A DNA stretch of 64,000 nt from Gnetum montanum (lineage: Eukaryota > Streptophyta > Gnetopsida > Gnetales > Gnetaceae): positions 72,350 through 136,349 of the forward strand of contig MNCI01035273.1 in the NCBI GenBank assembly GCA_015680685.1. Reading direction: 5' to 3'. Each line of letters opens with the position of its first letter. Positions within the stretch are counted from its first letter, which is position 1. The notes under the pieces are model-generated. The model did not search any database and had not been told where the DNA came from. It saw nothing but the letters and a program-made list of their open reading frames with translations. Positions 33,090 through 43,918 of the stretch are shown piece after piece. A program made the translations under genes and the position numbers.

Positions 33090-34380
33090 GATGTAAAATG
33101 GCTTGAGGTACATGTGTTTTTTTGGATGAGCAAGCTCGTTACCGTCCATATCAGCTAGTTTGAATGCTCCATTTTCATACATTTTGGTGACCAAGTAAGG
33201 CCCTTCCCAATTAGCCAAGAATTTGTCCGTGTGTTCACACACCACCTTAAGGACAAGGTCACCTTCCTTGATCAAGCACTTGTGAANCTGGATGAGCAAG
33301 CTCGTTACCATCCATATTAGCTAGTTTGAATGCTCCATTTTCATACGCTTTGGTGACCAAGTAAGGCCCTTCCCAATTAGCCAAGAATTTGTCAGTGTGT
33401 TCACAGACCACCTTAAGGACAAGGTCACCTTCCTTGATCAAGCACTTGTGAATGTCATGTTGATGTCACCGTCGTTGTTGCTTCTAGTACCACTCGATTT
33501 GATCCAGTGTGCATGTTCGTTCCTCCTCCACCGAGTCAAGGTCAACAAAGCACGAGTCATTATTTTGACTTTCATCGAGGAGTCTGAAGAGTGTGATCCA
33601 CAATGAAGGTACCTATAGCTCTAAAGGTAAAACAACTTCTGAACCATAAACAAGACTGTACAGTGTTTTACATGTGGAAGTTCTGTGCGTCATTTGATAT
33701 GCCCATAGCCTGTAAACTAGCTGTTCGTGTCATCTTCTTTTGCTTTGATTAAGCATTTTCTTGAGCACCATGATGACCATTTTATTCATGGATTCTACTT
33801 GACTATTTCTCTGAGGATAGTATGGTGATGAAAATGAATGTTTGATGCCTAGGCACTCACAAAAGGTTTTGGTTTCGACACTGCTGAATTTTGGCCCATT
33901 ATCAGTGATTATGGTCATTGGAATGCCAAAACGAGTCACAATGTTTTCAAGGATGAAGTTGCATACTTGTTTTGATGTGGTCTTCCTGAGAGGAATAGCT
34001 TCTACCCATTTCCTGAAATATTCCATTGCGGTTATAATGAAGCTATGTCCCGTAGAAGATGGGGGAGTTATTGGTCCTATTATGTCTAACCCCCATTTCT
34101 GGAAAGGCCATGTGATTTGAGCTATATGAAACTCATTAGGAAGCACATGTATAAGATTACCATGTCTTTGACAGATGCTGCACGTTTTGAATTTGGAAAA
34201 ATAGTCATACTCCATGTGCGGCCAATAGTAGCCTAAACGTTTGATTTTGGTTGCCATTGCCTTGGGTGCTATGTGCCCTCCACAAAGTCCTTCATGAACT
34301 TGCTCCACGATGGTTTGGCCATCGATGCTACTAATGCAAACTAACAAAATGCCTTCATAGGATCTACGACATAGTGTGTC
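33090..34380 (-). pseudogene. Element C integrase
   Basis: Zinc-binding domain HEGLCGGHIAPK ... CSICQRHG (HHCC intact; plus 34130-34300). Core 33730-34090: TAMEYFRKWVEA (first Asp is Glu), IITDNGPKF (Asp kept), NSQVESMNK (Glu kept). The C-terminal domain has EGDLVLKVV, ANWEGPYLV, MYLKPFYI (33090-33280, and a duplicate at 33290-33440). A frame break lies between core and C-terminus. The duplication of the C-terminal part around the single N is probably an assembly artefact. Confidence 0.88.
33123..33452. other. 164-bp direct duplication around a single N (assembly join)
   Basis: 33123-33286 and 33289-33452 are the same integrase C-terminal segment, with about six differences. The N at 33287 sits exactly at the join. 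This is what two overlapping, unmerged contig or haplotype ends look like. A real tandem duplication would not need an N at its boundary. Confidence 0.8.
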
Positions 34381-34399
34381 CCATACTAGTGCATACTGC

Positions 34400-35052
34400 T
34401 AGGAGCATTTCCGTAATGCATCCTTTTGAGCATTCGTTAGATGTTGAGGTGGTTCACCATGTAGAAGGTACTCCTTTATATCATCGTACCATTCCACGGC
34501 GTGTGTTTTGCTAACGGATGCTATGGGTAATTCATTGAGAGCATCAGTTATGGGCTTGGCACAACTCGTTATGGAACTGGGCAACGCATGAAACATCTCA
34601 AGTGAAATGTTTAGGGCTAGTGTTGCAAGTACATCTGCGATGGTATTGTCGTTTCTAGAAACATGTTGCACATCTATTTTTGTGAATTATTTCAGTAGAT
34701 GTTTTGTCAAGTCATAGTATGGTTGTAAATGTAAAGATTTACATGCATATACGTATGTGACCTGATTGATGACTAACTGTGAGTTTCCTCTAACTACGAG
34801 CCGTGTGGTTCCTAAAGCTAGTGCTGCCATGATACCTCTAAGAAGATCTTCGTACTCTGCCATGTTGTTATTACAAGAAAAGTTTAAATGATAAGCAAAG
34901 GGTCGGATCTCCCCAGAGGGATATGTGATGATAGCTGCAGCACTTCCTCCTCGGGAGGTCGATGCTCCATCAAAGTTTAAGATTGCATCGTAGTTATCAG
35001 GTACTATGTCTATTGTGTTTACGTTCTCATTGGGAAACTCTGGGTTGATCAT
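34400..35052 (-). pseudogene. Element C second RNase H (archaeal type) and linker
   Basis: ILNFDGASTSRGGSAA, then NNMAEYEDLLRGIMAAL and LVVRGNSQLVINQVTYVY: the fold and motif order of the additional RNase H known in Tat-lineage elements. The family Asp in the GDS motif is Asn here (RGNSQ). The linker to integrase has HVSRNDNTIADVLATLA (34660-34610). It would degrade RNA in RNA:DNA hybrids. The position after the normal RNase H is diagnostic for the clade. Confidence 0.85.
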
Positions 35053-35055
35053 TGC

Positions 35056-36620
35056 TTAGTCTTGCATCGATGATGCGGTCATTTGATTGACTATATCTTG
35101 ACCTTTCACTGATGATTGAGCCATGTAGTGTAGGTCAAACTTAGCAATCATCGATTTCCATCTAGCTATCTTGCTTGATTCATATATGTTGTTTGTGATA
35201 GCTCTGAGCACATTGTCTTTACAGATGATATTAACTTGGTTACAGAAGAGATAATGTCGCCACTTCTTTAAAGAAAAGATAAGGGCAAGGCATGACCTCT
35301 CCATGTCATTGTAACGTTGTTCGTAGGCTACTAATGCATGGCTCAAGTAGTAAACAGGGATTTTAGTTCCATCATCACGTTTCTGACAAAGCATAGACAT
35401 GATAGATGATTCAGATGTTGCAAGGTAGATGCAAAATGGTTTATTATTCTATGGTGGATGAACTGTTGGTAGTTGAGCTAGTGTCATTTTGATGTTGTTA
35501 AAGGCTTCTTGGCATTGTGGAGTCCATTCAAAATGGACATTCTTGTGTAATAAGTGTTGCATGGGCCTTAACTTATCTGTGAGTTTTTCAATGAAACATT
35601 TGATAAACTGTAATCTACCTTGTAGACCGCAAAGTTCAGTAAAGTTGCTAGGTGGTTTCAGATTTGTTATTTTCTTAACCTTATCTGGATCTACTCATAT
35701 CCCTATCTCAGATATGATGAATCCAAGCATTTTTCCTGTTTTGACCCCAAAGACACATTTCTTCGGGTTGAGTCTAAGTTCGTATTTTAGACAATGTTTC
35801 AGTACCAATTCTAGATCTTGTACATGTTGCTTAGTTGTTTTTGATTTGACTGCAATGTAATCCACATAGTCATTGAGTGAGTTGAACATGTAATCACTAA
35901 AGATGAATGTCATCACTCGTTGATATGTAGCCCTGACGTTCTTGAGACTGAATGGCATCATCGTATAACAAAATGTACCCCATGATGTCATAAAGGTTTT
36001 CCTGAGTTGATGTTCGGGGTTGATCCTAATCTGGTTGTATCCTAAAAAGCCATCCATAAAGGATAACAATGCATTCCCAGTAGTTGAATCAACAAGTTGA
36101 TTGATGCTAGGTAGTAGGAAGTCATCCTTTATGGTTGCAATGTTGAGGTCACGGAAGTCAATACATAGAAGAATGCTCCCGTTCTTCTTTGGGACTATGA
36201 CCATGTTGGATACCCAATCAGTGTAGTCCACAGCTCAAATGAAGTTGGCTTGATAAAGCTTCATGATCTCATTGTGAACTACCAACACTACTTCAGGCTT
36301 GACCTTGTGTGCTTTTTGTTTCATTGGTCTTAGTTTTGGATCAAGTATAATGTTATGCTGGACTATTCAAGGGTCGAGCCCAAGCATGTCAGTGTAAGAC
36401 CAAGTGAATGCTTTCATGTTGTCTTTTAGAACTTGAGCTATGTCACTGGAAAGTTGTGGATTTAATAGAGCACTTAGTTTTAAAATTTTAATCTCGCCAT
36501 CTGACGTGGTTATGGGGGTTTCGGCTAGGGGATCTTCGGTGATGTTATCAACTTCTAGGTCCAGAGATTTTGTCATTCCTTTAAAGAAATCTAATGTTTC
36601 TTGGGTTGATGCCACTCAAT
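35056..36620 (-). pseudogene. Element C reverse transcriptase and RNase H
   Basis: On the minus strand: WVSNMVIVPKKNGSILLCID (36215), LLSFMDGFLGYNQIRI, FMTSWGTFCYTMMPFSLKN, LNDYVDYIAVKSK (about 35850; YVDD has become YVDY), LGFIISEIGI. A TGA follows near 35695. RNase H has PVYYLSHAL, YNDMERSCLALIFSLKKWRH, KDNVLRAI and ARWKSMIAKFDLHY (35400-35100). The upstream part (36615-36367) holds the pre-RT segment ending FTWSYTDMLGLDP. RT is inactive because the second active-site Asp is lost. Confidence 0.88.
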
Positions 36621-36833
36621 TATCGTATGTTGGGGAGTCTAAATCAATGGACTCTAGATTGATTTCTCATTTGATTGCTCCATGTGGTCCATCGATAGAC
36701 AACGGTATGAAGAGTTGCTTGCTATCCATGTGTTTGCTCTTGCCAATGAAACAGGGAGCTATGTCAACAAGGGTGAGTTTTTTTTCTTAAAAAATTGATT
36801 TTACATTTAAATGTAATCGATGGTACACTAAGG

Positions 36834-37065
36834 GTAGTTTATCGTCATGCCCAGACGTATGGCAATTTAAGGCCGTACCGGGCTAGGGGTGGCAGTTTAA
36901 GGCCATATCGGGTCATGTGTGGCAGTTTAAGGCTGTACCAGGCCATGAGTGGTAGTTTAAGGCCATGTCGGGCCATGAGTGGTAGTTTAAGGCCATGCTA
37001 GGCCATGAGCTAGTTTAAGGCCATTTCGGGCCACAGTTTGGTTTAAGGCCTTTTCGGGCCATGAG
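36834..37065. repeat. ~30-bp tandem repeats between protease and RT of element C
   Basis: About seven units of the type GGTAGTTTAAGGCCATGTCG + GGCCATGAGT. Each contains GGCC-N6-GGCC, which can form a 4-bp stem. They lie just where the protease frame ends (stop at 37043) and before the RT frame. Units share AGTTTAA with the arrays at 32683 and 38408. Confidence 0.88.
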
Positions 37066-38041
37066 AGAACGCGTAAGCTAGTACAATACAAATGAACATG
37101 ACATATGCACCGCGAAAGCATGTGAAGAGTGTGCGGAGATCCAGCTTATTTTTGGCTGCAAGGGTGCTTTGATCGTGTGGTTGTCTCCGAATCGGATGTG
37201 GTTTTGGAAGCATTTTAGGCTTAGGCTCCACTGGGAGGCTTATGGTTTTCGCCTCTCGTTCGGGCATTTTAGCTCTAAGTACTGTGTTAGTTGCCACTTG
37301 TTCGAGCGTTTTGGCTCTAGGTGCTGTGTTTGTTGCTGTGTGTGTTGCATCAAGAGGCTCCTCTTTCAAAACATGTGACATGTCTATGTTGTGGTCAGCT
37401 TGAAAGGGAGTGGTGTTGCCATGTATAATGACTTGTCCACCTTCATATGGAAGGCATATTTCTTGATGTATCGGTGAGGAAATGGCTCGTTGTTGTGCTA
37501 GCCAAGGTCTACCAAGAATCATGTTGAAACTTGGCATCTCTTCTATGATAGTAAACTCCGCGCTAGTGGGGAATTGTTCACCTACCACAAAGGCTAGGTT
37601 AATTATGCCCTTGACTGTGACACGTGATCCATTAAAGGATTTTAGAGACATGGTTTCTGTTGGCATGATCTCGTCTGCCATGCCTAGTTTGTCGATGATG
37701 GAGTATAGAACTATGTTTGTTGCAGCACCATCATCAACATGCACTCTGTGAATGGTACATTGCCCAACACATACACTAATAGACAATGGAGCTGTTGTGA
37801 CTTCCCCTCGTTCGGGGTTACATTTAACTGCATCATCGTGGAAGGCTAAGGTGTTTGAACCTAATCCTTGTGGTATGTGTTGTGAAATCATTGCACAGAT
37901 GGATTCCATGTTAGCAAGGATGTCCTCTGTAATAGGAATGGATGCTAACGTTTGCGTTAAGGCTTCGTGATTAGCCAATGATGTCATGACCAGGTCGTAC
38001 AAGCTCATGGTTATGTTCTTTTGTTTGAGCGTTTGTTTCAC
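37043..38041 (-). pseudogene. Element C protease domain
   Basis: A 332-residue open frame. Retropepsin motifs: CTIHRVHVDDGAATNIVLYS (catalytic Asp in DDGA), SFNGSRVTVKGIINLAFVVG, FTIIEEMPSFNMILGRPWLA. It is preceded by an N-terminal helix-rich part and followed by repetitive text ending at the tandem array. The open length is unusual among the decayed genes here. The start ATG at 38041 is internal to the original polyprotein and arbitrary. Confidence 0.85.
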
Positions 38042-38209
38042 CTAGGCCAGTGTAGCTACAAAGTCCATGTTGTTTGTCGTTGTGTTGGTTGCCTCTGTAT
38101 GGGTTGAGGGCTTGGGCCTGGTTTGTTTGGGATTAGGGGTAGGGCCCCTAGCATTCAATTGTTGTGTACTAGGTGTGGCCTTTGCTTCGGCTGTGGGTGT
38201 TGTTCATTT

Positions 38210-40629
38210 TTTGTTCATCCTCTTCTGTTGCCATTTGGTTTGCTTACCTATGTTGCCTACATTTGGGCTTTGGGTAGGTGAGGGGCCATCACATGGTGGC
38301 ACCTTTATGACAAATGGTAGTTTAGGAGGTATCATTGTTGTTTGCCTAGCTTGTTGTGGCACCTTGATAACGAAAGGTTTCGTTGCTGTTGTCGTTGGTG
38401 CATCGTGCTAGTTTAACATTTTAGTGGATGTTGCCTGCGGTGCTTGGGGTGTTTGCCAGTTTAATGTCTTAGTGGACGATGACACTTCCTTCCAGTTTAA
38501 TGTCTTAGCGGATGACTGTGGTGGTACTCTAACCACAAAGGGTGTCTTCAGTGCTCGGGATTGCCATGAATCTTGCCAGTTTACGTCTTAGAAGACATGT
38601 GAGGTGGTGGTACTTTGACCACGAAAGATGTCGTTAGTGCTCTAGGTGGCACCTTGATGACAATGGGAGGCCTCTTGCTCATGGAGGCGGAGGGGATTGT
38701 TGCCTTACTGGGAGGCACATGGATCACAAAAGGTTGCCGCACAGGTTTAGTCTTACTATCTATGCCAATGTAGTTTATGACATAGGAGGCATCGTCTATG
38801 CTAGGTTGATTCAGGGTGTTGATGTTCAGTTGGCCCCATTCTATCATTGCTTGTAGATCATCCTGTAACGCCCGACAGGTGTCGATGTTGTGATCAAACA
38901 TCTGGTGGTAGTGACAGAATTGGTCTAACTTGAAATGTCGTGGAACCGAGGGCTCGTTTTGTGCTGCTAAGGTGGGGTTCCTTAGTAGCTCACAGTACCT
39001 ATCATGTCAGGGACAAGCATTCTCCACTACATGTTTGTATTGGATTTTCCTATCTTTAAGGAGTTGCTCTAATAGTTCAGAAGGTCGCACGGATAGCGGC
39101 GTGTACTTAGAGCAATCCTTGCGCTAAAATTTGAACCATGGTGTGGCCATTGTCGTTGTGGTCGGGTTGGTACTGGTGTTTATTGTTTTTGTGCTTATGA
39201 CTATAGTTTCCGTTGTTGTCTGTTGTTTGGCAACATGTTGGTTCTTGTAAGCCACATAGGCAGGATCATTGCTGGTTTGTACAGCTTGTTCAATGTTCTT
39301 GATCTACGTGAACGCTTGGCTCAACGTTTGAGCGCTTAGGTAATACAGCTTTGACTTAACAAAGTCATTCACGGCTCCCTTCAGAATTGTAAGCAAATAC
39401 GTTTCAAGGATGGGCTTATGAAGTTTGTTAAGGGCTGCACTCCATCATTGGATGAACTTCTGCACAGGCTCAAGTGGTGCTTGTTTCACCTATATCAGAG
39501 TGTCTAGTGTTGCTTCAAGCTTCAGGTTGTACTTAAACCTAGTAACGAACTGGTGTAACAAATCCTCAAGAGAGGATATGAAGTTATGTGGTAGAGCTCG
39601 GTACCAGTCTAAGGCACTGTCTGTTAGGGACATGGCAAACACACGTAGGATTGCATGGGGCCAAGCTTGAAGCAATAGAGTTTCTGATCGAAACGTGACT
39701 AAGTGAGCATTTGGATCTCCCTTCCCGTTGTACTTGGTTAACTGGGGTAGTGTGATTCCCTTGGGTAAAGCTAATGGTAGCATTGAAGAGTTAATTGGAT
39801 CATCGTGGTAGAAGTCCAGTACTTTAACTGCTTCGGTGTTGGCGGTTTTGAGGTGCTTTACCTCATTAGCTAAGGATTGCATCCATTATTTTGCTTTTGC
39901 CCACTCTTGAGCGGTAGGCAAATTAGTTGGTTGGGGAGATTGTGTCGTTAGTTGCTACTGTGGAGCAACGTTTAGAGTTGGGATTGCAAGGTGTGGCATG
40001 TTGAAGTAAGTGGGTTGTTGAACAAGGGATGTGGTTCCTTGTCTAGCCACTAACTGTGGGGTGACACCCTAAATGTGTGGGGCCGATGTAACGAAAGTGG
40101 CCCCATGTGTTTGCATTTGTGGCATGTACTGGGTGGACGTGGACATGGGTAGTCCATGTCAGGACATCGGTGCTTGCATGCTCGTTGACGCATGAAGATG
40201 AATCGTCTGTCCCACGCATGAGTGGAATGATGGGTTAACATGGGTACAGGGACTAAGGGTGTGGTATGAATCCTCAGGTTCAGATTGTGCCTCGAAGTCA
40301 TCTACATCATGTTGGTTTTGGGGCTCCTCAGTAGGTCGCCGTGATTTTTGACTCTTTGCCATAAGGGGCTGGGAGATGAGTTGGTGTTGGGGCTCATAAA
40401 GGGGGATGATGTCATATATGGAGGGAGTGAATTCATGACCCCCCATGTATATGCACTCAAATTTTCGTTTCACTTCCTTCTCTGTGTGGTCAATGGGAAG
40501 GTTGGCTTGAATCTTCACATAGATGTAGTTATATTGTTCTTGTGTAAGGATTACGTGGGCATGTGTGTTGGAAATATAGGAAGACTCCATGGTGATGTGT
40601 GATGGGGTAGCGTACAGGCTGGCTAACAA
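38210..40629 (-). pseudogene. Element C gag with repetitive C-terminal linker
   Basis: The N-terminal part starts near 40587 (MESSYISNTHAHVILTQEQY) and runs to 40159. The capsid core is at 39882-39490 (LPQLTKYNGKGDPNAHLVTF, DSALDWYRALPHNFISSLED, FKYNLKLEATLDTL). The C-terminal part has HNIDTCRALQDDLQAMIEWG (38900), as in Tat gag. Then a linker repeats the peptide PFV(I/V)(K/R/H)VPP about six times, with KTLNW repeats between. No clear CCHC knuckle is seen. Several frames are needed, so it is broken. Confidence 0.83.
38408..38600. repeat. AGTTTA repeats in the gag-protease linker of element C
   Basis: Four units such as CCAGTTTAATGTCTTAGTGG and CCAGTTTAATGTCTTAGCGG. On the minus strand they encode repeated KTLNW. 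They alternate with segments coding PFVxxVPP. Confidence 0.8.
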
Positions 40630-41640
40630 GTGCCGAGTGTGTTTCGGGCTAAGTGTGTAGTGTGTGCAGCGTATGGTCAGGGTTGAGTGTGCAGCGTATG
40701 GTCAGGGTTGAGTGTGCAGCATGACCAATGTGCAGCGTGTCAAGTCTGTGCGGTATGCAGCATGTGCAATGTGCAGCGTGTGAAAAACTACAACATGTGA
40801 AATCTATAGCGTGTGAAATTTAAGTTGTCAAAAATTTTCTAAGTGTCCAACGTAAGAACACGGCAGCATGTGAAAAAAGTTTCTAAGTGTAAAACTGATA
40901 GCGTATGAATTGCAGCGTAAGAAGTTAGGGGCAGCGTTGGAGTGCTGTGGACAACATTTGAGGCTAAGGCATAATGTGTGTACACCAGGGAGAAGGTTCT
41001 GGACAGAGTCTATAGCGTGTGCCAACAGAGGGCAGCGTGTGCAGTTTTGGACAAGGTCTAGACGCCGTGTGCAGCGTGTGGTCCAGGCTGAGGGTGCAGC
41101 ATGTGCAATGTGACTAGACTGCAGCATGACTAACTGTCCAGCGTGACCAACTGTCTAGTGTGACTAACTTCAGCATATGAATACTGAAAATTTGTCTAAG
41201 TGTCCAGCATGTGAACACTAATAATTTGTCTAAGTGTCCAATGTGTGAACACTGAAAATTTGTCTAAGTGTCTAGCATGTGAACACTGATAATTTGTATA
41301 AATGTCCAATGTGTAAACATTGAAAATTTGTCTAAGTGTCTAGCATGTAAACACTAATAATTTGTCGAAGTGTCCAGCATGTGAACACTGAAAATTTGTC
41401 TAAGTGTCCAGCGTGCGAACACTGAAAATTTATCTAGGTGCGAATTATAGTGAATTCGGCTTTAAAACGGATGCGTTTTGTGTGTGTTTTTTGAAAAAAT
41501 ATTGTAGTGGTACTGTAGCTACGTGAGCACTGTAGCAGTGTGAGCACTGTAGCTGCGTGAGTGTAAGTTTCAGCACTTGGTTTGGGCAGTGTTTAAATAG
41601 GTAACATGATCAGCATTTTTATTAAACAGAAAACAAGTTC
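40630..41640 (-). other. Element C 5' leader with repeats
   Basis: Between PBS and gag. It contains many GTGCAGCGT/GTGTGCAGC words (40630-41110), the 34-bp array at 41178-41439, and ACTGTAGC repeats at 41500-41560. CAGCGT words also occur in the LTRs of C. No coding is supported; short frames there are made of the repeats. Confidence 0.75.
41178..41439. repeat. 34-bp tandem array (about 8 units) in element C leader
   Basis: Units of the type TGAACACTGAAAATTTGTCT + AAGTGTCCAGCATG. Units 1-6 alternate between GAAAATTTG and ATAATTTG forms, giving a 68-bp higher-order period. Confidence 0.88.
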
Positions 41641-41659
41641 GGCCCTCCTTCTAGCACCA
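41641..41659 (-). other. Primer binding site candidate of element C
   Basis: Minus strand TGGTGCTAGAAGGAGGGCC, six bases inside the 5' LTR edge. It begins TGG, as complements of tRNA CCA ends do, and differs from the tRNA-Asp type of A/B/D. I do not assign the tRNA. Confidence 0.65.
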
Positions 41660-41665
41660 TTTTAC

Positions 41666-43860
41666 TATACTGTCCGAAATCATCGATGAGAGGTTGGAAT
41701 GGACGGACACCGAGAGATCTATGAATAAAATAGTAGGACCTTGCCTTCACCTGAGGGCAAGATGGAAATCAACGAAGGCAGAGTGCCTTGAATGGTCCAC
41801 ACGCAGATCAAACGAGGACTTCCCCAAACGTACGCAATTGCGATGCATTGGGTTATAAGTAAACAAATGCAAAACTGAACGTAAACAAATGAAAACGAAT
41901 GTAAACTGTTTAAATGATAAATAATGAAAACAGGAAAAAATGTGAACTGGAACAATACTATAAACTGTAAGAATTTGGGCAATAATGCAAACTGTTTGTA
42001 TTGATAAACAATTAGAATGTGCACCGGTTAGAACGCAGTTGCGAAGTGGTTGAAAGACGGACATTTAGCCTCAATGGATGAGAACTGATGCTAGGAAGAT
42101 GCAGGTTTTGGATTGTAGGAGTATAGCGTCCAAGTCTATATGAAGCCCAACATATGAGATTGATGCCCAGATTTCTTAAGTCTATGAGATTCAAATTTTC
42201 TGACCCTTGATCTAGTGAAAAAATAGGAGATTTATAGGATTTTATGCACGAGATTTGAATATGGGAGAAGATCAGTGGCTGCGGGGTGAGAAAACTTCGG
42301 ATCGGGTGACAGGTGTGTGCGTTGATCGGATGCACGAAATGTTACAATGTATAGCGTGCAATGTGACTAAGATCTCTTACGCTGACGTGTGTAATCCATA
42401 GCGTAAGAGCTTAATATGCTGAAAGAATGCAAAAATGCAACAAATGTTAATGTACAAGCATGGATCTGGGTGTCTGGCCTCCGGATCTGCAGTTTTGTGC
42501 TGCCAAAGTCTCCAGCATGTATAGATCTGGCTCTAATGTGTCCATGGCCTATTCTAGCATCAGTGTCTGGCATCCAGTGCCCAGCGTCCAGCGTATAAAA
42601 GTGTTTACACTGCTGGAAGCATGTCAGCGTGACTAACAGCGTATGACCTGAAAACAGTGCATTTTGAACCCATTTTGACCTATGAGACCCGTTTTCAGAG
42701 TGGATCTACATGCCATGGGTCATGAGGGTTCTGTGTGCCAAATTTGGGCTGGTTTAGATGTTGTTTTGGCCCTATTTTGGTTGATGACACTGAGCATTAC
42801 GCTATGCAGCGTCTGAAAAAGTAACCCCATCATCATGAACTGGAAATACCTCATTTAAGGCCCAAATGTTGATTTTCTAGAGGTTGGGAGCTGCTGGGGA
42901 CCTTGGTGAAGGTCATGGTGGTATCCTTATGCTTGATTTCGGCCTGTTTAAACTCAGTTTCGGGGCTCCAAAAGTTGGTGACGCTAATCCTTACGTCGGG
43001 CAGCGTCTGGAAAGTAACCCCAATGTCACCAAGACAAAATGGCACATTTGAGGCCTAAATTTTGATTTTCTGTAGGCTGCGAGCTGCTGGGGACCTTGGT
43101 GAAGGTCATGGGGGGTCCTTGTGCTCAATTTCAGCTTGTTTAAACTCAGTTTCGGGGCTCCGAAAGTTGGTGACGCTGATCCTTACGCTGTGCAACGTCT
43201 GAAAAGTAACCCCAGTGTCACCAAGACAAAATAGCATATTTGAGGCGCAAATTTTGATTCTCGAGAGGCTGGGAGCTACTGGGGACCTTGGTGAAGGTCA
43301 TGGGGGGGTGGGGGGGGGGGGGGGTGGTCCTTGTGCTCGATTTCAACCTATTTTGGCTCAGTTTTGGGGCTCCAAAAGTTGGTGATGCTGATCCTTACAC
43401 TGTGCAGCGTTTGAAAAGTAACCCCAGCGTCACTAAGTCAAAATGGCACATTTGAGGCCCAAATCTTGATTTTTTGGAGGCTGGGAGTTGCTGGGGACCT
43501 TGGTGAAGGTCATGGGGGTTCCTTGCGCTCGATTTCGGCCTGTTTTGACTTAGTTTCAAGGCTCCAAAAGTTGGTGACGCTGATCCTTACGCTGGGCAGC
43601 GTTTGAAAATGTAACCAAAGTGTACTTAGCCAAAACCAAGCATCTTGAGCCCAAAATTTTTGATTCTAGATGCCGAAAGTTGGTGCAGTCGCCTGTGGGC
43701 CCCGAGGGGACCTTGCTTGCTCCATTGCTCGCTCCATTGTATGTCATTTCATGCCATTTTGGAGGCTCAAGTTTGGTCATGCTGTACTCATGTTGGGCAG
43801 TAGCATGACTTAGCTTGATTCTTGTCTAAAAGTGCTAGGCCAAAATTTTGTGGTGTTTCA
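41666..43860 (-). repeat. 5' LTR of element C (right, 2,195 bp)
   Basis: Collinear with 29152-31540. Its inner end reads TATACTGTCC where the other LTR has TGTACCGTCC. The minus-strand TATA box is the complement of GAGATTTATAGGATTTTA (42227-42244). It carries five ~192-bp units (GAC anchors at 42786, 42980, 43172, 43384, 43576) against six in the left LTR. One interval is 212 because of a G-rich expansion at 43300-43327. It ends GGTGTTTCA. Confidence 0.92.
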
Positions 43861-43905
43861 CATACCTTCCGAATTGTAGAGGAACTCGAGGATGAATTTT
43901 TACTT

Positions 43906-43918
43906 AGTCATGGGGGTA
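43906..43918 (+). other. Polypurine tract of element B
   Basis: AGTCATGGGGGTA directly before the 3' LTR, separated from the rest of B only by element C. Confidence 0.88.

Larger units (their letters stand above)
29152..43860 (-). mobile_element. Element C: Tat-like Ty3/gypsy element nested in element B
   Basis: 14,709 bp on the minus strand, with LTRs of 2,195 (5', right) and 2,389 bp (3', left) and target duplication CATAC. Reading right to left: 5' LTR, PBS-like site, a repeat-rich leader, gag, a repeat linker, PR, a repeat linker, RT, RNase H, a second archaeal-type RNase H, IN, 3' noncoding with repeats, PPT, 3' LTR. The second RNase H is the mark of the Tat lineage. All genes are broken. 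LTR mismatches by hand are about 12% in two sampled stretches (440 and 370 bp). Being nested, it is younger than B. Confidence 0.93.
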
